Part shown: positions 1-12,440 of the stretch, piece by piece | Position numbering within the stretch: the first letter of the stretch is position 1 | How the letters are laid out: the number at the start of each line of letters is the position of its first letter | From: Gordionus sp. m RMFG-2023 | Taxonomy: Eukaryota; Nematomorpha; Gordioida; Chordodea; Parachordodidae | NCBI RefSeq assembly: GCF_954871325.1 | Contig: NC_088775.1 | Location: 8,533,561-8,597,560, forward strand | DNA: 64,000 nucleotides | Direction: 5' to 3' | Program-made: the position numbers and the translations under genes | Notes under the pieces: model-generated | Database searches by the model: none | Seen by the model: the letters and a program-made list of their open reading frames with translations, nothing else | Told to the model about the DNA's origin: nothing

Positions 1-1464
1 ATGCCATCTCATCTCCAATTCAACAACTATTTACTTTCATCAGAAGGGATCCAACAAGGCGATCCTCTGGGTTCGATACTTTTCTGCATTGGAATCAACG
101 AAATGGTCAAAAACATTTCTTCCAACTGCATTCATCCACTGGATACTTGGTACATTGACGACGGAATACTCTGCGATCCCCTAAAGGTCGCTAAATCACT
201 CACCATCATCAAAACACATTCCCATGCTAACGGTCTCTCACTCAACGATCAAAAAACTTAGATCTGCCCATTTCATTGCTCCATCCCATTTACCCACAAC
301 TTCCACACAACCGAACCCTTATCCCTCTGTCATCTCGGCTATCCAGTCTGTGGTCTGGAATCCATCAATCACTTCTTTACTAACGCATCATCCAGCTTAC
401 TTCATTTCAAAAACATCTCTAAGTTTCTCCTTTCTCATCAATCTTTTTTCTCCTCAAAAACTTTTACTACATTCCTAAAATTCTCTATGCCCTTCGATCC
501 ACCTCAATTTTCAAATTTCCCGATTCATTAAAATCATGAAATCTCCGTCAAATCTCTTGCTGAAGAGATCCTTAAGCTCGGCGGTATCGGCTTACGCTCA
601 CCTCTAACTCTTTCCATCAGTGGTTTCATCGCCTCTCGTCTTTCATCTGACTCACACATTAGCCAGCTTTCCAACTTCCCCTTATTGTGAAGCCCAGACC
701 ATTTGGGATAATCACGACCCTCCTTATGTTCACAGAGAGACTGGGATATTCCACTCAACGAAGGCTCCATCGCTTACCTAAAATTGAGCCTTCACGACGA
801 CGATCTCACAGTGTTTCACCAATTGAACCAAGGACCCGATTACGAGTTTCTGGAAACCATACCTTCCAACAACCTCGATTTGTTGCTCTCCGCTGACTAG
901 CTAAGATTAGCTATTGGACTACGGCTCAATTGCGAAATTGTTCTTCCGTACCAATGCAAACATTGCGAAACCAGTGTCGACAGCAAGGGTAGACACTGTC
1001 TCCATTGTCGCTTTTGTCGTGGTCGTTTTTTTTCACGGCACACCAAATGCAACGACATCATATTACGCGCCCTCAAATCAGGAGGCATTCCATCTAGACT
1101 TAACCAACCGGAATTTTTAGAACCGATGGGAAACGTCCTGATGGAATGTCCTTGATCCCATGGTCAAGGGGTCAGCTCCTGGTTTGGGACTTCATCTTCA
1201 TTGACCCAAATGCACCATCTAACCATAACGTCGATGCCCTCGCCCGCCCTCGCCCGCCCTCGCCCTCTCAGAATCTCGGAAAACCAGGTAGCAAAGCTCA
1301 ACCTCACAACCTTCGGTAGCAAAGCTCAACGTTTTTTCAAAGAATTAGGCAAACGGATCCGCGAAAAAACCGATCAGCTTAAGGAATCCCTCTTCATACG
1401 CCAAAGACTTGCTTCCGCCATCATTCGCTCTAACTATCTAAGCTTCATCTCTTCCATTGAATAA
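1..1464 (+). mobile_element. 3' half of a decayed reverse-transcriptase (LINE-like) element
   Basis: The first 261 bases encode an RT palm fragment with the QGDPLG motif near residue 20 and a YIDDG catalytic box near residue 52. Further downstream, in changing frames, are pieces of the C-terminal region usual for one widespread invertebrate RT family. These are a Cys/His-rich stretch around 950-1070 with a GRH-type segment, an ALKSGG segment near 1070-1090, and an ELGKRIREKTDQ segment near 1345-1380. The reading frame shifts several times, so this is a dead copy. The 5' part lies outside the window. QGDPLG plus a YxDDG box points to a non-LTR-type RT, but I cannot name the clade. The 5' half of a related copy is at 33283-34340 on the other strand. 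Confidence 0.75.
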
Positions 1465-2880
1465 CTTTCCATTTCCAAACTTCTATTTATATTGAATAAC
1501 TTTCCATTTCCAAACTTCTATTTTTTATCCCCTATCCTATCCCGTAAATTCTATTTCTACATTTTTCACCTTTATTTATTTTACCTTTTAAAAAAATTAA
1601 TTATTTGCTACTACATTTTGACAACATATCATATCAGTAAATATTCAAATAAAGTAACCCATGACCTGGGAAAAAAAAATTATTTTTTAAATATATTTTT
1701 TATTTCTAATTTATAGTTTAACATACATTAAGAGTTATTTAAAAAAAAGGTATTATAGTTTCACATTTTATCAAAAAATTCGTCTCATAAATATTTTTAA
1801 AGATGTGCTTAATTAAGAGATATCCATTTTCTGGGTAGCCAATTTTTTATTTTTTAAAAAAGGGCCAAAAAAGCATTGTATTTTTTTTTTCAATTAAAAT
1901 AATGTGTTTACCTCAATTTTCATTTTATATTACTTATGACAGATAGGGTCAAATGATAAATTAGTACCAGAAGCATTCTTTGCCTAGTCTAATAAAAAAT
2001 ATGATATAAATATTGTTAGTTTAGTCTAGCTTAATTATTAAATTATTTTACTTTAGTTTTATGTTTTAACTTGGATTCTAGAGTAATAAATTAAAACATG
2101 CTAAAAAATTTAACTTCAGAAATAGAGGGGTGGGGGGGGGGGGGAAGGAACTTAGGTATCGTTTTTGTTAAATCGCATTATTTTAATTATATTCTTTTGC
2201 TATTTTTTTGGGCGTTAATAATCTAAAATTCTGTATTTTTATCATTGGGATCCACGAAGTAGCCCTAAGAATATGAATTATATATATGTGCTATTTAGTA
2301 TATTTAATTTAATTTGTAATAAATGAATGAATTGGGTAATTATCAGTGTGATTTATAGAATATAAAATCAAACGTTTCAAGAGAGCAATTTCACATCAAT
2401 GTGTATAATATCAAGGTTATATCCTTTTTGATTTATTGTCGATTTGCACTTGTTTATGCTATAAATTTATTATGCTGAAATAAATCATTTTGAAGAGTTA
2501 TTTCAAAAGGTGTTATAGATCAACTAACTATCTCCCATTAAGAAAAGTAACTATCTCATTCTATCAAAAAATAATTTTCTCAGAAATATACCAATTAATA
2601 TATTTTAATTTTCTTGGTTATTTTACCAAGATATGACGCAATTAATGGTAATTTAAATGATTATTTTATTCTTCTTTTATGATATTTTTTATTTTTATTT
2701 TCTATGAGCAAAATAAATAATTTATGAGACAAATAATTTTTCATTTTTTAAAAAATGGCCTTAAAAAACTATAAATCGAGAGCGCTCATTGTATTTAATA
2801 TTTTGTTTAAAATTAAAATGATGTGTTTACCTTCACTTTTCATCTTAGTTCTCCATGGTTTATCAAAAAATATCTTTTAA
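1465..2880. other. AT-rich spacer
   Basis: No coding region, RNA gene or clear repeat boundary is visible. It contains a duplicated phrase at about 1465-1520 (a TTTCCATTTCCAAACTTC string appears twice) and a G run at about 2127-2143. Confidence 0.5.
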
Positions 2881-2889
2881 ATCAATCAT

Positions 2890-3270
2890 GATTACCCCGA
2901 GTTATATGATAATACCGTGAAAAATTTAGCTCGAAAAGCATTATCGCGAGTGCATTACCGCAAATATCGATTACCGCAAATGTCGATTACCGAAAAAAAA
3001 TTGGCAAAATTAATGCCGTGGATGCATCGTCGCGAATATATTACAGCTAACATATTATAGCGAATGTACTATCGCGAATGTATTCCCACGAAAGCTTTAT
3101 CGTGAATGCATTAACACGAAAATAACATCATGAATGTATTATCACGAATGTATTACCTAGATTAAATTATTGCGAACGCATTTCTGCAATTACATTTCAG
3201 CGAAAACATTACCACAAATGTATTATCGCGAATATATTTTCTCGAGTGCATTATCGCAATTATATCGGAC
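2890..3270. repeat. degenerate short-period repeat (GCGAATGTATTA-like)
   Basis: About 25 imperfect units of roughly 14-16 bp with the core ATTAYCGCGAATG follow each other. CpG-bearing units stand out sharply from the surrounding AT-rich DNA. The same repeat in the opposite orientation occurs at about 12240-12440 and 16610-16990, the tails of duplicated copies A and B. Confidence 0.7.
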
Positions 3271-3900
3271 TTTAGACAGTGAAGATTTAAAAATAGTCCT
3301 GACGACGGGCTCGGGTGTGAAAATTTTTTTATAAAATTGGGCTTGGAAATTTTATTTATTTTTTACATTTAATTACATTTAAATTAATGGATATTCTGTG
3401 AAACATAATATAGTACTTGGACTTTCATATATAATGCATCCTGAAAATAGGCTTGAAGACTGGCTCGGGTTTATAAACAATTAATTTTTTATATTATCGT
3501 AAATTCTGGACTTTAATATAATTATAATTAGATACTGCAATGTAGGCCGGGCTTATCAAAAAAGGAGCTAATATTTTTATGTAAAATATAAATATTTTAC
3601 TTTATCTGTAGAAACTAGGCGCCATATGACATATTTTTCATTTTGGGTATGATAAATTTAAAAAAAAATTTAAATTATTAAAATAAAAATAATTTCTTTT
3701 TAAATAAATTCAGGTCAGGCCTGCATTTTTTTAAAAATTTCGGACCGGGTTTAGCTTGGAAAATTATGCCCGATGTAGATTACTAATTAAAATATAAATA
3801 GATAAAATAAATAATAAAAATTCAATTAAACTGTGTTTGTAAGTAGCAGTAGAAAGTTTAGAGAATTTATTTGAAGAAAAAAGAGATCTAGCATAAAATA
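3271..3900. repeat. AT-rich spacer with GGGCTTGG-type minisatellite fragments
   Basis: Several loose copies of a phrase of the type GGGCTTGG-AAATTTTTTTATAAAATT occur around 3300-3480 and 3720-3775. The same phrase makes up the longer block at 38780-39780. No gene is visible. Confidence 0.4.
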
Positions 3901-5065
3901 ATTTTAAAGGGGAGGGGGCTTACTAAATGTTAAAATGGGAATAATTTATTTTGAAGTGAAATCGGTGGTTTTTCTTCGGTTTATATTTTTATACTTTACT
4001 TTGGTAGTTTGCTCTACGAAAAATATATTTATGTTTTACCATTATTTTTATTTTCCTTTATTCTTTCTATGTATATTAAAATTAACATATCAAATATAAA
4101 ATAAAATAAAACATTATTTTATAAAAACGGAGGTGTGACTACAAGTTCCCAAAAATGAATAGTTATATTTTAAAATAGTTATTTGTAGGTTTTGTTTTAA
4201 AAAATAATATTCTTTTGGATCTGATGTAAGGGCTCTTAACTTATCGCCTATATTTTTTAAGAAATATAAAGTTCCGCTTGGCATATGTCCAAGGGCATAA
4301 TCTCCCCGTTATTTAAATATGTATTAAATACTCCTTTAATTTGCTTGAGAATTTTAAAGACAAAAATACACGTTAGTTTAAGAATTTCCAAAAAAATGTA
4401 CCCATTATCCACTTCATAATCTCTGAGGCACCACTAATCTTCGTTGAAAATTTCCGTACTAATCTCCGATCTACCTTTTGCACTTTGGTCATTTCCAATT
4501 TCCCTCCATCTTCTACATTAAGTAGCAACTCCTCTTCACAGTGCAGTGTCTTAGAATTCATCACCCTTCGATTTTCTTGATCCTGGCATACATCCCTTAC
4601 CCCAGTCTTTCCCTCCTCCTCCCTTCTCATAATATCACGATATTCTTTAACAAGTTCAAAGTTCCCCGAGTAATTTTTATCTTTTTTTTTCTCTTGAATT
4701 ATTTTCCCCTATTTTACTCTTTGAATTCTTTTCCCCTATCTCACTATTAGAAATATTTCCCCTTATTCGCTCTATGAATACTACCTCCTTATTTCAGAAA
4801 CCTGGTCTCTACCCTGGACATCACATTCTCACTCTCAAATGTCATAACTGCGTATTCCTCACTAGTTATTGGTACAAATACACACCAGAAAGAAAAATAC
4901 TCCCCAAAAACTATACATTGAACCAATTCTCGTAATCCAGTCCCACCCTAACACAGCTTCTATATTTTAAATCCATAAATCCAACCTCAGTCATCTCATC
5001 TAATGTAGCATCAATTTTCACTCTACCCATGGCTGCCAACTGTGTTCCATCGAATTGCTAATATC

Positions 5066-6632
5066 CAGGTGCGTAACCAATGGGGGGGAAAGGGGGAAAT
5101 TCCCCCCCCATCGCAAATTTGATTATTTTCATAAATATCATTTTAAGCTAATAAAAATTTTACCCCCACCCCCCAGACCCCCCCCCCCACAAATCAAAAT
5201 TTTACAAATATTTGAATATCAATTTTCCAACATATTATTCAAAAATATTAATAAAATGTAAAAATATTTAGTCAAAGAGATTGAAATCAAACGATAATTT
5301 ATAAATAAGGCTGAGTATGAAAAAAAGTAATGTGTCGTTAGCAGCGATAGCATTATTGAATTCAATTGATCAATCAGAGTTTATCATTGCTGCTAGTTGC
5401 ATCAATAAATTATTTTTAGCTCACTACTTTGTAAAAATTTACAAAAACCAAATTTAGATTTGGTTCAAGTTATTGATTTGGCGGAAAATATACATGAACA
5501 GGTAGATACAATAAGAATGAATGTAGATAAATATTTTCATAATATTTATCTAGACGTTGAATCAAAGGCTAAATTTTATGATATAATACTAATTAAACCT
5601 CGTCTAGCACCTAGGCCATTTTTGAGATGAAAATAAATATTGGCTCAACTGAAGAATATTCTAAAATATCCATTTTCATCCCATTCTTAGATACTTTTTT
5701 ATAGCAAATAAAAGTACGGGTTTTAGATAAAAAACAAGTCTTTAGCAATCTTCAAGTTTTATTACCCAAAGATCCTTCTTCATTTTCTAATGCCACTATT
5801 GGTAAAATTAAATATTTAGAAAAATTTTATTCCTATGAGATTGATACTGAAATAAATTTAATCAGTGAATTCGAATTGTGGTATAAATATTTATACGTTT
5901 AGCTATTTTACCTGAGCATGCTATTGATGCGCTCAATCGGTGTAAAGAAACCTTGGCTCAATTTCCTAATATTTCGAAGTTGTTTTATATTCTTGCATGT
6001 TTGCCTATTACAACATGTACGAATGAAAGGACTTTTTCCAACTTGAGAAGGTTGAAAACATATTTACGAAGTACTGAATCTCGGCTAAATGGGTTAGCTC
6101 TGTTAAATATACACAGAGATTTGGTTCCAAAGACAAACGAAATAATTAAAAATCTTGTATTTGATAAGAAGTTAAAAAAAACTTATTAATTTAATTATTT
6201 TCTAGTCAATATTTTAAACTACTATTAGTATTTTCAATAAAAAAAAATTATATTCTACTTATATTGTATGAGAATTTAAGCTGAGGCTAGTTTTTAAAGC
6301 AAATTTTATAAAAAAAATGACATTACACTTTATTTCAACTTTACATATAAATAAATCTTTACATTTAAAAAAACTTTATTAAATATAATATACCTAACTT
6401 GAAATAATAAAAAAGAGGCTTGTAATATCCTATCCATAAGCACGAATTAGTAAATAATAGTTAAAAATAGAAATATAATTATTATTAAATTATTCATAAT
6501 TTAATAGAATAGCTAAATATAACCCGGCTGAAGGCCGGGGAAAGCTGGCCGAAGGCCAGGTAAAAGGGGTTTGGGGGCGAAGCCCCCAAAAAATTTTTCC
6601 CCCCCTATAAGAAAATCCTAGATACGCCACTG
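5066..6632 (+). mobile_element. hAT DNA transposon inserted in copy A, 8-bp TSD CTAATATC
   Basis: The element starts CAGGTGCGTAACC and ends GATACGCCACTG, so its ends form an imperfect terminal inverted repeat of hAT type. It is flanked by identical 8-bp duplications, CTAATATC at 5058-5065 and 6633-6640. Copy B has one CTAATATC at 12625-12632 in otherwise matching sequence, which proves the insertion and its exact edges. A 78-residue ORF at 5953-6189 is the hAT C-terminal dimerisation region (TTCTNERTFSNLRRLKTYLR, then RLNGLALLNIHRD), closest in style to P52rIPK/ZMYM-like hAT transposases. Upstream transposase sequence (about 5300-5900) is frameshifted, so the copy is dead. GC-rich subterminal stretches at 6525-6600 resemble those of the element at 18939. 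Confidence 0.93.
5953..6189 (+). pseudogene. hAT transposase C-terminal fragment
   Basis: This open stretch of 78 residues encodes the C-terminal dimerisation domain of a hAT transposase. It contains the CTNERTFSNLRRLKTYLRST block and a following RLNGLALLNIH block that is conserved in metazoan hAT proteins. It ends in a natural-looking basic tail and a stop. The N-terminal BED finger and RNase-H-like core are not readable in one frame upstream. Confidence 0.85.
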
Positions 6633-6974
6633 CTAATATCTAAACTCTTCACTCTCAATCATTCTACCCTGCCAAATGCTCCGATTCCTATTGTATCTCT
6701 AAAGCTGTTCCCGTATCAAACAACATAGGAAACCTTCTCCCATTCAAATTTATCATCACTCTGGAACAAGGATCATGTATTCCTATCCCATAGCATATTT
6801 ACGCATCCCTTTTTTTATTTTTTTCTTAGAGAACCCCTCTTTTCACTCTTAACCGTTTCGCCTCGACTCATATTGCAATTTTTTCGCCACCAAAAAATAA
6901 TTATACAAATATTTGGAAGAAAAATAATTATCTTTATTTCATTTTTTTCTTCTCTTTTAATATATATTATCACA

Positions 6975-8155
6975 AATAAATATAAATGACATGACAACAT
7001 AATCTCAATTGCTACAAAAAAATAAATAAACAAAATAATATGGATAAAAATAGTTATAGCGCTAATAAGAAAACAACATATTCAAAAAATTTGATTAAAT
7101 AATTATTTCTTTATATACTATATATTTATAAAATCTCTCTTTTACCACAACTCTTCCTTTACAAAATTTCCTTGTCTTCCCACATCGCCAACTCGAGTTC
7201 TGAGTCAGATACGGCATACTCCAACCAATCTACAACTTCTTCCGTCAGATAGGTGGCCGACAACTCTTCTCCCGATCAATTATCAATTTCACTCATCCCT
7301 CTTGACCCAATCCAGCGGGTGTGGGGTCATCCCATATTCCTCTTTCCACTTATGGGTCCCCCTTATCTATTCCACCCGACTTCCCGGGTATCCATGCCAC
7401 CTCTTGGGATCTCGCCTGGAGACTCGTGTTCTCCAGTCATTCCACCAATGTCTGACGTTGATGCTTTAGGCCTTTCTGCTTTCTCGGCTATTTACTCGCT
7501 GGCGCATGGTTTCCTGTCATTCTCCGAACGCCCGACATCGATTCTCTAGGTCCCTCATCATTTGTCCTCTTTTGGGGACATCGGCTTATAACGTGACACT
7601 CACCCGCAATGGTAGCACCGACCGGGTTCTACCTGGTGCTGGGGAATTCTTCTAGTTTGCATTCCTGGCCGTCCACAACGATCCGGTGTCTGCCTTGGTC
7701 TAATGATAAAATGTATCTCGAAATATTCGAATATCCAGCTGCGACTCATATCCAACCTAAATTTGAGCCTTAATAATATATAACTTTTATATATTTACCT
7801 TAACTCCCCTTTCAATTCTGACTTATACAATACGATTTATATGCGAAATAATCTATTCTTTTACAATTCAAGCTTCACCATAATATTCTAATTTACAATT
7901 TTCTTTAATTTATATTATTCTAATTTACAATTCAGCCCCTCTCATTCTTATAAATTACTTCCCTACTACTCTCTTTTACCTTTTTCTTTTTCTCTTTTTT
8001 TACACATAATTTATATCCTAATTAAATTTCAAATCCTTATAACATAACTCATAAGTAATGATCAAAAAAAATATTTTCTTTACCTTTTCATATCTTTATA
8101 TTAGAATATATTAGAACATTATTTCACAGCAATCCATTTTTTTCTTCTTTTTTTG
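6975..8155. repeat. left arm of large palindrome, copy A
   Basis: This arm matches the reverse complement of about 8357-9360, with scattered differences and small indels. Examples are 6975-7060 against 9260-9365, and 8030-8120 against 8390-8470. The arm carries the zinc-knuckle part of the LTR-element fossil in minus orientation. Copy B has the same arm at about 12965-14150. Confidence 0.8.
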
Positions 8156-8356
8156 AGGAATTAGTTAATCAAGGAATTCGTTTACCCGGTCAGATCTTTA
8201 AGTTAAGGAATTGGTTAAGCGTCGCATTAGGAAATTATCTTTAGGGGTTGTGAATAACGTATTAAATAGTTAAATACCGTGAAAAACGGTTAGGGTTAGG
8301 GTAAAAAAGTATAAAAGAGACATGGAAAATAATTTTTTTAGAAAATTAAGTTGGTA

Positions 8357-9360
8357 TAAAAAAAGAAGAAAAAGGGATAGATATGAAAAACTTTTAATAT
8401 ATTCTAATATAAAGACATGAAAAGGTAAAGAAAATATTATTTTTGATAATTACTCATGAGTTAGGTTATAAGGGTTTGAAATTTAATTAGGATATAAATT
8501 ACGTGGTAAAAAAAAGAAAAGAGAAAAAATAGAGTAGGAGTACATAAGTAAGTTATAAAAGCGAGAGGGGCTGAATTGTAAGAATAATATATATTAAAGA
8601 AAATTGTAAATTATAATAGTATGGTTAAGTCTGAATTGTAAATTAGAATCTAATTTCGAATATAAATATTATAAGTCAAAATTGAAAGGGGTATTAAGGT
8701 AAATATATAAAAGTTACATATTATTAAACCTCAAATTTAGGTTGCATATAAGTTCAGCTGGATATTTGAAGATTTAGAGATATAATATATCATAAAACAA
8801 AGACAGACACTGGTGGAGGCGGCCAGGAATGCAAACACGTTGAACCCAGTCGGTGCTATAATTGCGGGAAAGAGAAACACGTTATAAGCCGATGTCCCCA
8901 AAGGAGGGGAAATAATGAGGGACCATTAGCATCAATTTCGGGCGTTCGGGGAATGACAGGAAATTATGCGTCAGAGAGTGAAATAGCCGAGAAGGCCGAA
9001 AGGCTGAAAGCATCACAGTCAGGCTTTCGTGGAATGACTGGAGAACACGAGTCCTCAGGCGAGATCCGAAGAGGTGGCATGGACGTCCATGGCATCTCAA
9101 AGCCGTGACGGATACTGAAGATAATTGGTCGGGAGAAGAGTTGTCGGTCACCTATCTGACGGAAGAAGTTATAGATTGGTTGGAGTATACCGTATCTGAC
9201 TCGGAACTCGAATTTGTGCTGGGAGAGGACAAGAGATTTTTGTAAAGAATTATATAATCAAATTTTTTTTAATATGTGGTTTTCTTATTAGCGCTATAAC
9301 TATTTTTATCAATATTATTTTATTTTTTTTGTCGCAATTGAGATTATGTCGTCATGTTAT
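8357..9360. repeat. right arm of large palindrome, copy A
   Basis: Inverted partner of 6975-8155. The spacer between the arms (about 8156-8356) contains a telomere-like GGTTAGGGTTAGGG string near 8287-8302. The copy B equivalent is about 14355-15357. Confidence 0.8.
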
Positions 9361-10018
9361 TACTATTAATCAATCTATGTTTTATGTAGTAATAGAATAA
9401 AAAGAGAAAAAAACGATTTTTTTTCTTCCATATATTTTTATTGTGAGTATTTGTAAAATTGTTTTTGATTTGCGCCAATTAGTAAAAAAAAGAATATAGG
9501 AAAATAAAAATAAATGTAAAATATTAATATATTTTTCGTAGAACAAATTACCAGAGTGAATAAATGAATATAAACCGAAGAAAAACCACCGATTACATTT
9601 CAAAATAAATTATCCCCATTTTAACTAGTGTACGATTTATAAACTTGATTTACAATATTATTTTATAAATTTCATATTGAATAAATTTTATTAGTAAGAA
9701 TCTTTTCTCTTCCTTAATATTACTAAGCTATAATTTCCAATTATTACATATATAATATTCTTATATTGCCAAGATAACACCCATGATTATTGATTAAAGC
9801 CTATCTATAATCTGAACCTTATCATCCTAGGCACTTTTTAGTGTGATAAAATACAGACTAAAAATATAAAATACAGACTATAAATAGGCGGCATCGGTTT
9901 TTAGATATTATACCTAATTAAATTTTTTAAAAAACAAAACATACAGATTTACAATTTTAAAAAAAAATTTTGACTTACACGGATTTGAATCCACATTTTT
10001 AGGGTAGGTAATATAGAC

Positions 10019-10165
10019 GAATCCCGGAAAAAAACCCCGGAAAATAAACCCCCGGTAAAAAAACCAGGAAAATTAACCCCCCGGAAAATAAACCCCCAGG
10101 AAAAAAACCCCCGAAAAATAAACCCCCAGGAAAAAAAAACCCCCGGAAAAAAATTCCCCAAGATC
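10019..10165. repeat. left terminal inverted repeat of the MULE (minisatellite)
   Basis: About nine units of a 15-18 bp phrase of the kind CCCCCGGAAAATAAAC, with variants. It pairs with the inverted array at 11345-11620. Apparent open frames here are repeat artefacts. Confidence 0.85.
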
Positions 10166-10466
10166 TTTTTTTCATTTTTATAGAATTTACTTAACACCTA
10201 ATAATATAAGTATATTTTTATTTGGCCTACTCTCCATAAAAAAATGCTTAAATAAGAAAAACTGATGTTTAAATTGGTACTGGGAAAAAATGACTCAGTA
10301 AAATAACTATGTATTGTAAAAAAAATTTGCTACAGTAAAAATACAATACCATCTTTAAATATGATATTAAATAGACTAAATTTGATAAAACTTAGAAATA
10401 AGAAATGTTTATTTTATTGGTAAATCATGATTATGTATATACAAATTTTATAATTTATAATAATAA

Positions 10467-11069
10467 TTATATAAGTTGACATCGAATATTGAATGTAATC
10501 GCTCTTATAAAATCTGGAAGGCTTCGAACCCTATCACGGTATTCTTCGCAAAGTTTCTTTAGCCGAATCTGTTTGTTAGAACTCTGCGATTTTGTTTTCG
10601 ATGTCCAACTACCTAAGCGCCATCTTTCAAGTTTGGTTTCATCGGCAGCCACCTCGCACATTCTTTTAATGAGTACCCAGATTGATGGGTGTTTATTCCC
10701 AACCAGATTAGAAAAACGATGATTCCAACTTTCGCATTGATTATTTGTTCGTTTTTCATCTGAGAGAGTGCTCTGATTAACGTTCCAGGTTTCTGGAGGA
10801 AATCGAGGCTCAATTCGACGTGTTTGGGATTGAGAATTGCTTCTTATGACCTCCCTTGATACTCCATTGACATAATTTTTATCGAAATAATCAAGAATAT
10901 CCTTACCATTGCTCGGAGTAACAGATCTCAGGAATGTCATTGCATTGCCCATATCACATAACGGAACGAATGCTAAGCCGTCCATCATGCCACAAAAAAA
11001 ACTTAGAGTTTCATCGGTCCTGTATTCGCTTTCCAGACCCAGCTTCTGAATTTTTAACATAATGATCAT
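10467..11069 (-). CDS. MULE-type transposase, C-terminal fragment
   Basis: This 200-residue minus-strand ORF carries the hallmark segment before the C terminus of animal MULE transposases. PRFPPETWNVNQSTL is followed by RTNNQCESWNHRFSNLVG and then HPSIWVLIKRM. The N-terminal part (FCGMMDGLAFVPLCDMGNAM) corresponds to the end of the DDE-fold domain, with DYFDKNYVNG following. The catalytic DDE residues upstream are not in this ORF, so on its own it is unlikely to act as a transposase. It lies inside the element with the 9-bp target duplication and long inverted repeats. Confidence 0.85.
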   Translation of the reverse strand: MIIMLKIQKLGLESEYRTDETLSFFCGMMDGLAFVPLCDMGNAMTFLRSVTPSNGKDILDYFDKNYVNGVSREVIRSNSQSQTRRIEPRFPPETWNVNQSTLSDEKRTNNQCESWNHRFSNLVGNKHPSIWVLIKRMCEVAADETKLERWRLGSWTSKTKSQSSNKQIRLKKLCEEYRDRVRSLPDFIRAITFNIRCQLI

Positions 11070-11344
11070 AATACATTTTAATATCTGTTCATTTAACTAG
11101 TTGCTGAACAATAATATTTTTAACAAATTATTAACTTGTAATTGTCTAAATACCAATTATAGCGTTTTTAATTTATAAACATTTTTTATTCTTTTGAAAA
11201 ATACATTTTAGAACTTAATGATCATAATACATTTTAATATCTGTTCATTTAACTAGTTGCTGAACAATCAATTGTCTAAATACCAATTCAATATAAATTA
11301 TTGCTAGATTATACTTAAATATGAGAGTGTATAAAAATAATCTC

Positions 11345-11632
11345 AAGGGTTTTTTTTACTGGGGGTTTTATTTCCTGGGGGTTTTTTCCGGGGGTTTTAT
11401 TTCCTGGGGGTTGTTTTTCCGGGGGTTTTATTTCCTGGGGGTTTTTTTCGGGGGTTTTATTTACTGGGGGTTTTTTCCTGGGGGTTTTTTCCTGGGGGTT
11501 TATTTTTCGGGGATTTTTTTTCCTGGGGGTTTTTTTTCCTGGGGGTTTATTTTCCGGGGGGTTTATTTTCCGGGGGTTTTTATGGGAGTTTATTTTCCGG
11601 GGTTTTTTTCAGGGATTTTTTTTCCTATTACC
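11345..11632. repeat. right terminal inverted repeat of the MULE (minisatellite)
   Basis: Units of the kind GTTTTTTCCTGGGGG repeat about 15 times. They are the inverse of the left end array. The Gly/Phe-rich open frame over it is a by-product of the repeat. Confidence 0.85.
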
Positions 11633-12239
11633 AATATAGACTATTACAAGCATTTTGTATATAATTTATTCGATTATTTGATTATAATATGAAACTAAAT
11701 TTATATATATATATATAAAGAGAAATTTTATTATATCCTTAACTTTAATGATGTTTTTTTATTTTAAATCTCTCATTATTCGATTTAATAATCTTAAAAA
11801 AATAAAGATGAGCTCTTGAAATGAAACAAAATATTTCTTGAAAGCATTATTAAAATATTAATCTAAGACATAAATTAATATTATTAAACAGTTAGGTTTT
11901 ATATTATTAATGTCTCGATATTATAAGTTATTTAACATTTTATGAAAATTTTTACAGATTTATCGCTTTAAAAACATTGGGGGCCATTTAAATCAACACA
12001 ACCCATCCGTGGGATTTTGATGGCGTGAGATTTCTAAATCTCATAGATCTCTTTCACACGTTACATCGGCACTCCTTAGTAACAAAACTATAGTTTTGAA
12101 TAAAAATATAAATATATTAATTGATTAACTTCTTAGTATAAAATAAAAAAAATGTACGTAGCAAATTATAGCTTTATATTAATTATATCCATTATTTATC
12201 AAATGTAAATAAACTTATAAATAAATCCCTTTTGCCTTC

Positions 12240-12440
12240 GCGGTGATATTTACGCGATTTTGCATTCGCTATAATGTATTCGAGGTAATACACTCGCTAT
12301 AATACTGTCATAGTAATATTTTCGATTTAATGATTCGGGAAAATTTTTTTACTGTAATATATACGTGTACATTCGCTAGAATTCATCGCGATATTTCCCA
12401 ATATGTTCACTCTAATGCAATCGCGGTTATTTTCACGCGA
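12240..12440. repeat. degenerate CGCGATAAT-like repeat, tail of copy A
   Basis: Short imperfect units such as CATTCGCTATAATGTATTCG occur in the opposite orientation to those at 2890-3270. Confidence 0.65.

Larger units (their letters stand above)
10019..11632 (-). mobile_element. MULE (Mutator-like) transposon inserted in copy A, 9-bp TSD AATATAGAC
   Basis: The insertion is flanked by identical 9-bp duplications, AATATAGAC at 10010-10018 and 11633-11641. A 9-bp duplication is the usual Mutator target-site size. Copy B has an uninterrupted version of the site (GATATAGAC) near 16005. The ends are long inverted repeats built from a short minisatellite of the type CCCGGAAAATAAAC (left 10019-10165, right about 11345-11620). 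In between, the minus strand encodes the C-terminal part of a MULE transposase (10467-11069). The N-terminal catalytic half is missing, so this looks like a deletion derivative. Confidence 0.92.

Noticed and set aside
2890-3270. CRISPR-like array
   Set aside because: Units are short, imperfect and without regular spacers, and the window is clearly eukaryotic.
9949-10197. 82-codon Gly/Phe-rich minus-strand frame
   Set aside because: Same artefact over the left MULE end array.
11321-11692. Gly/Phe-rich 123-codon open frame
   Set aside because: It is the translation of the MULE terminal minisatellite array and extends into flanking DNA.
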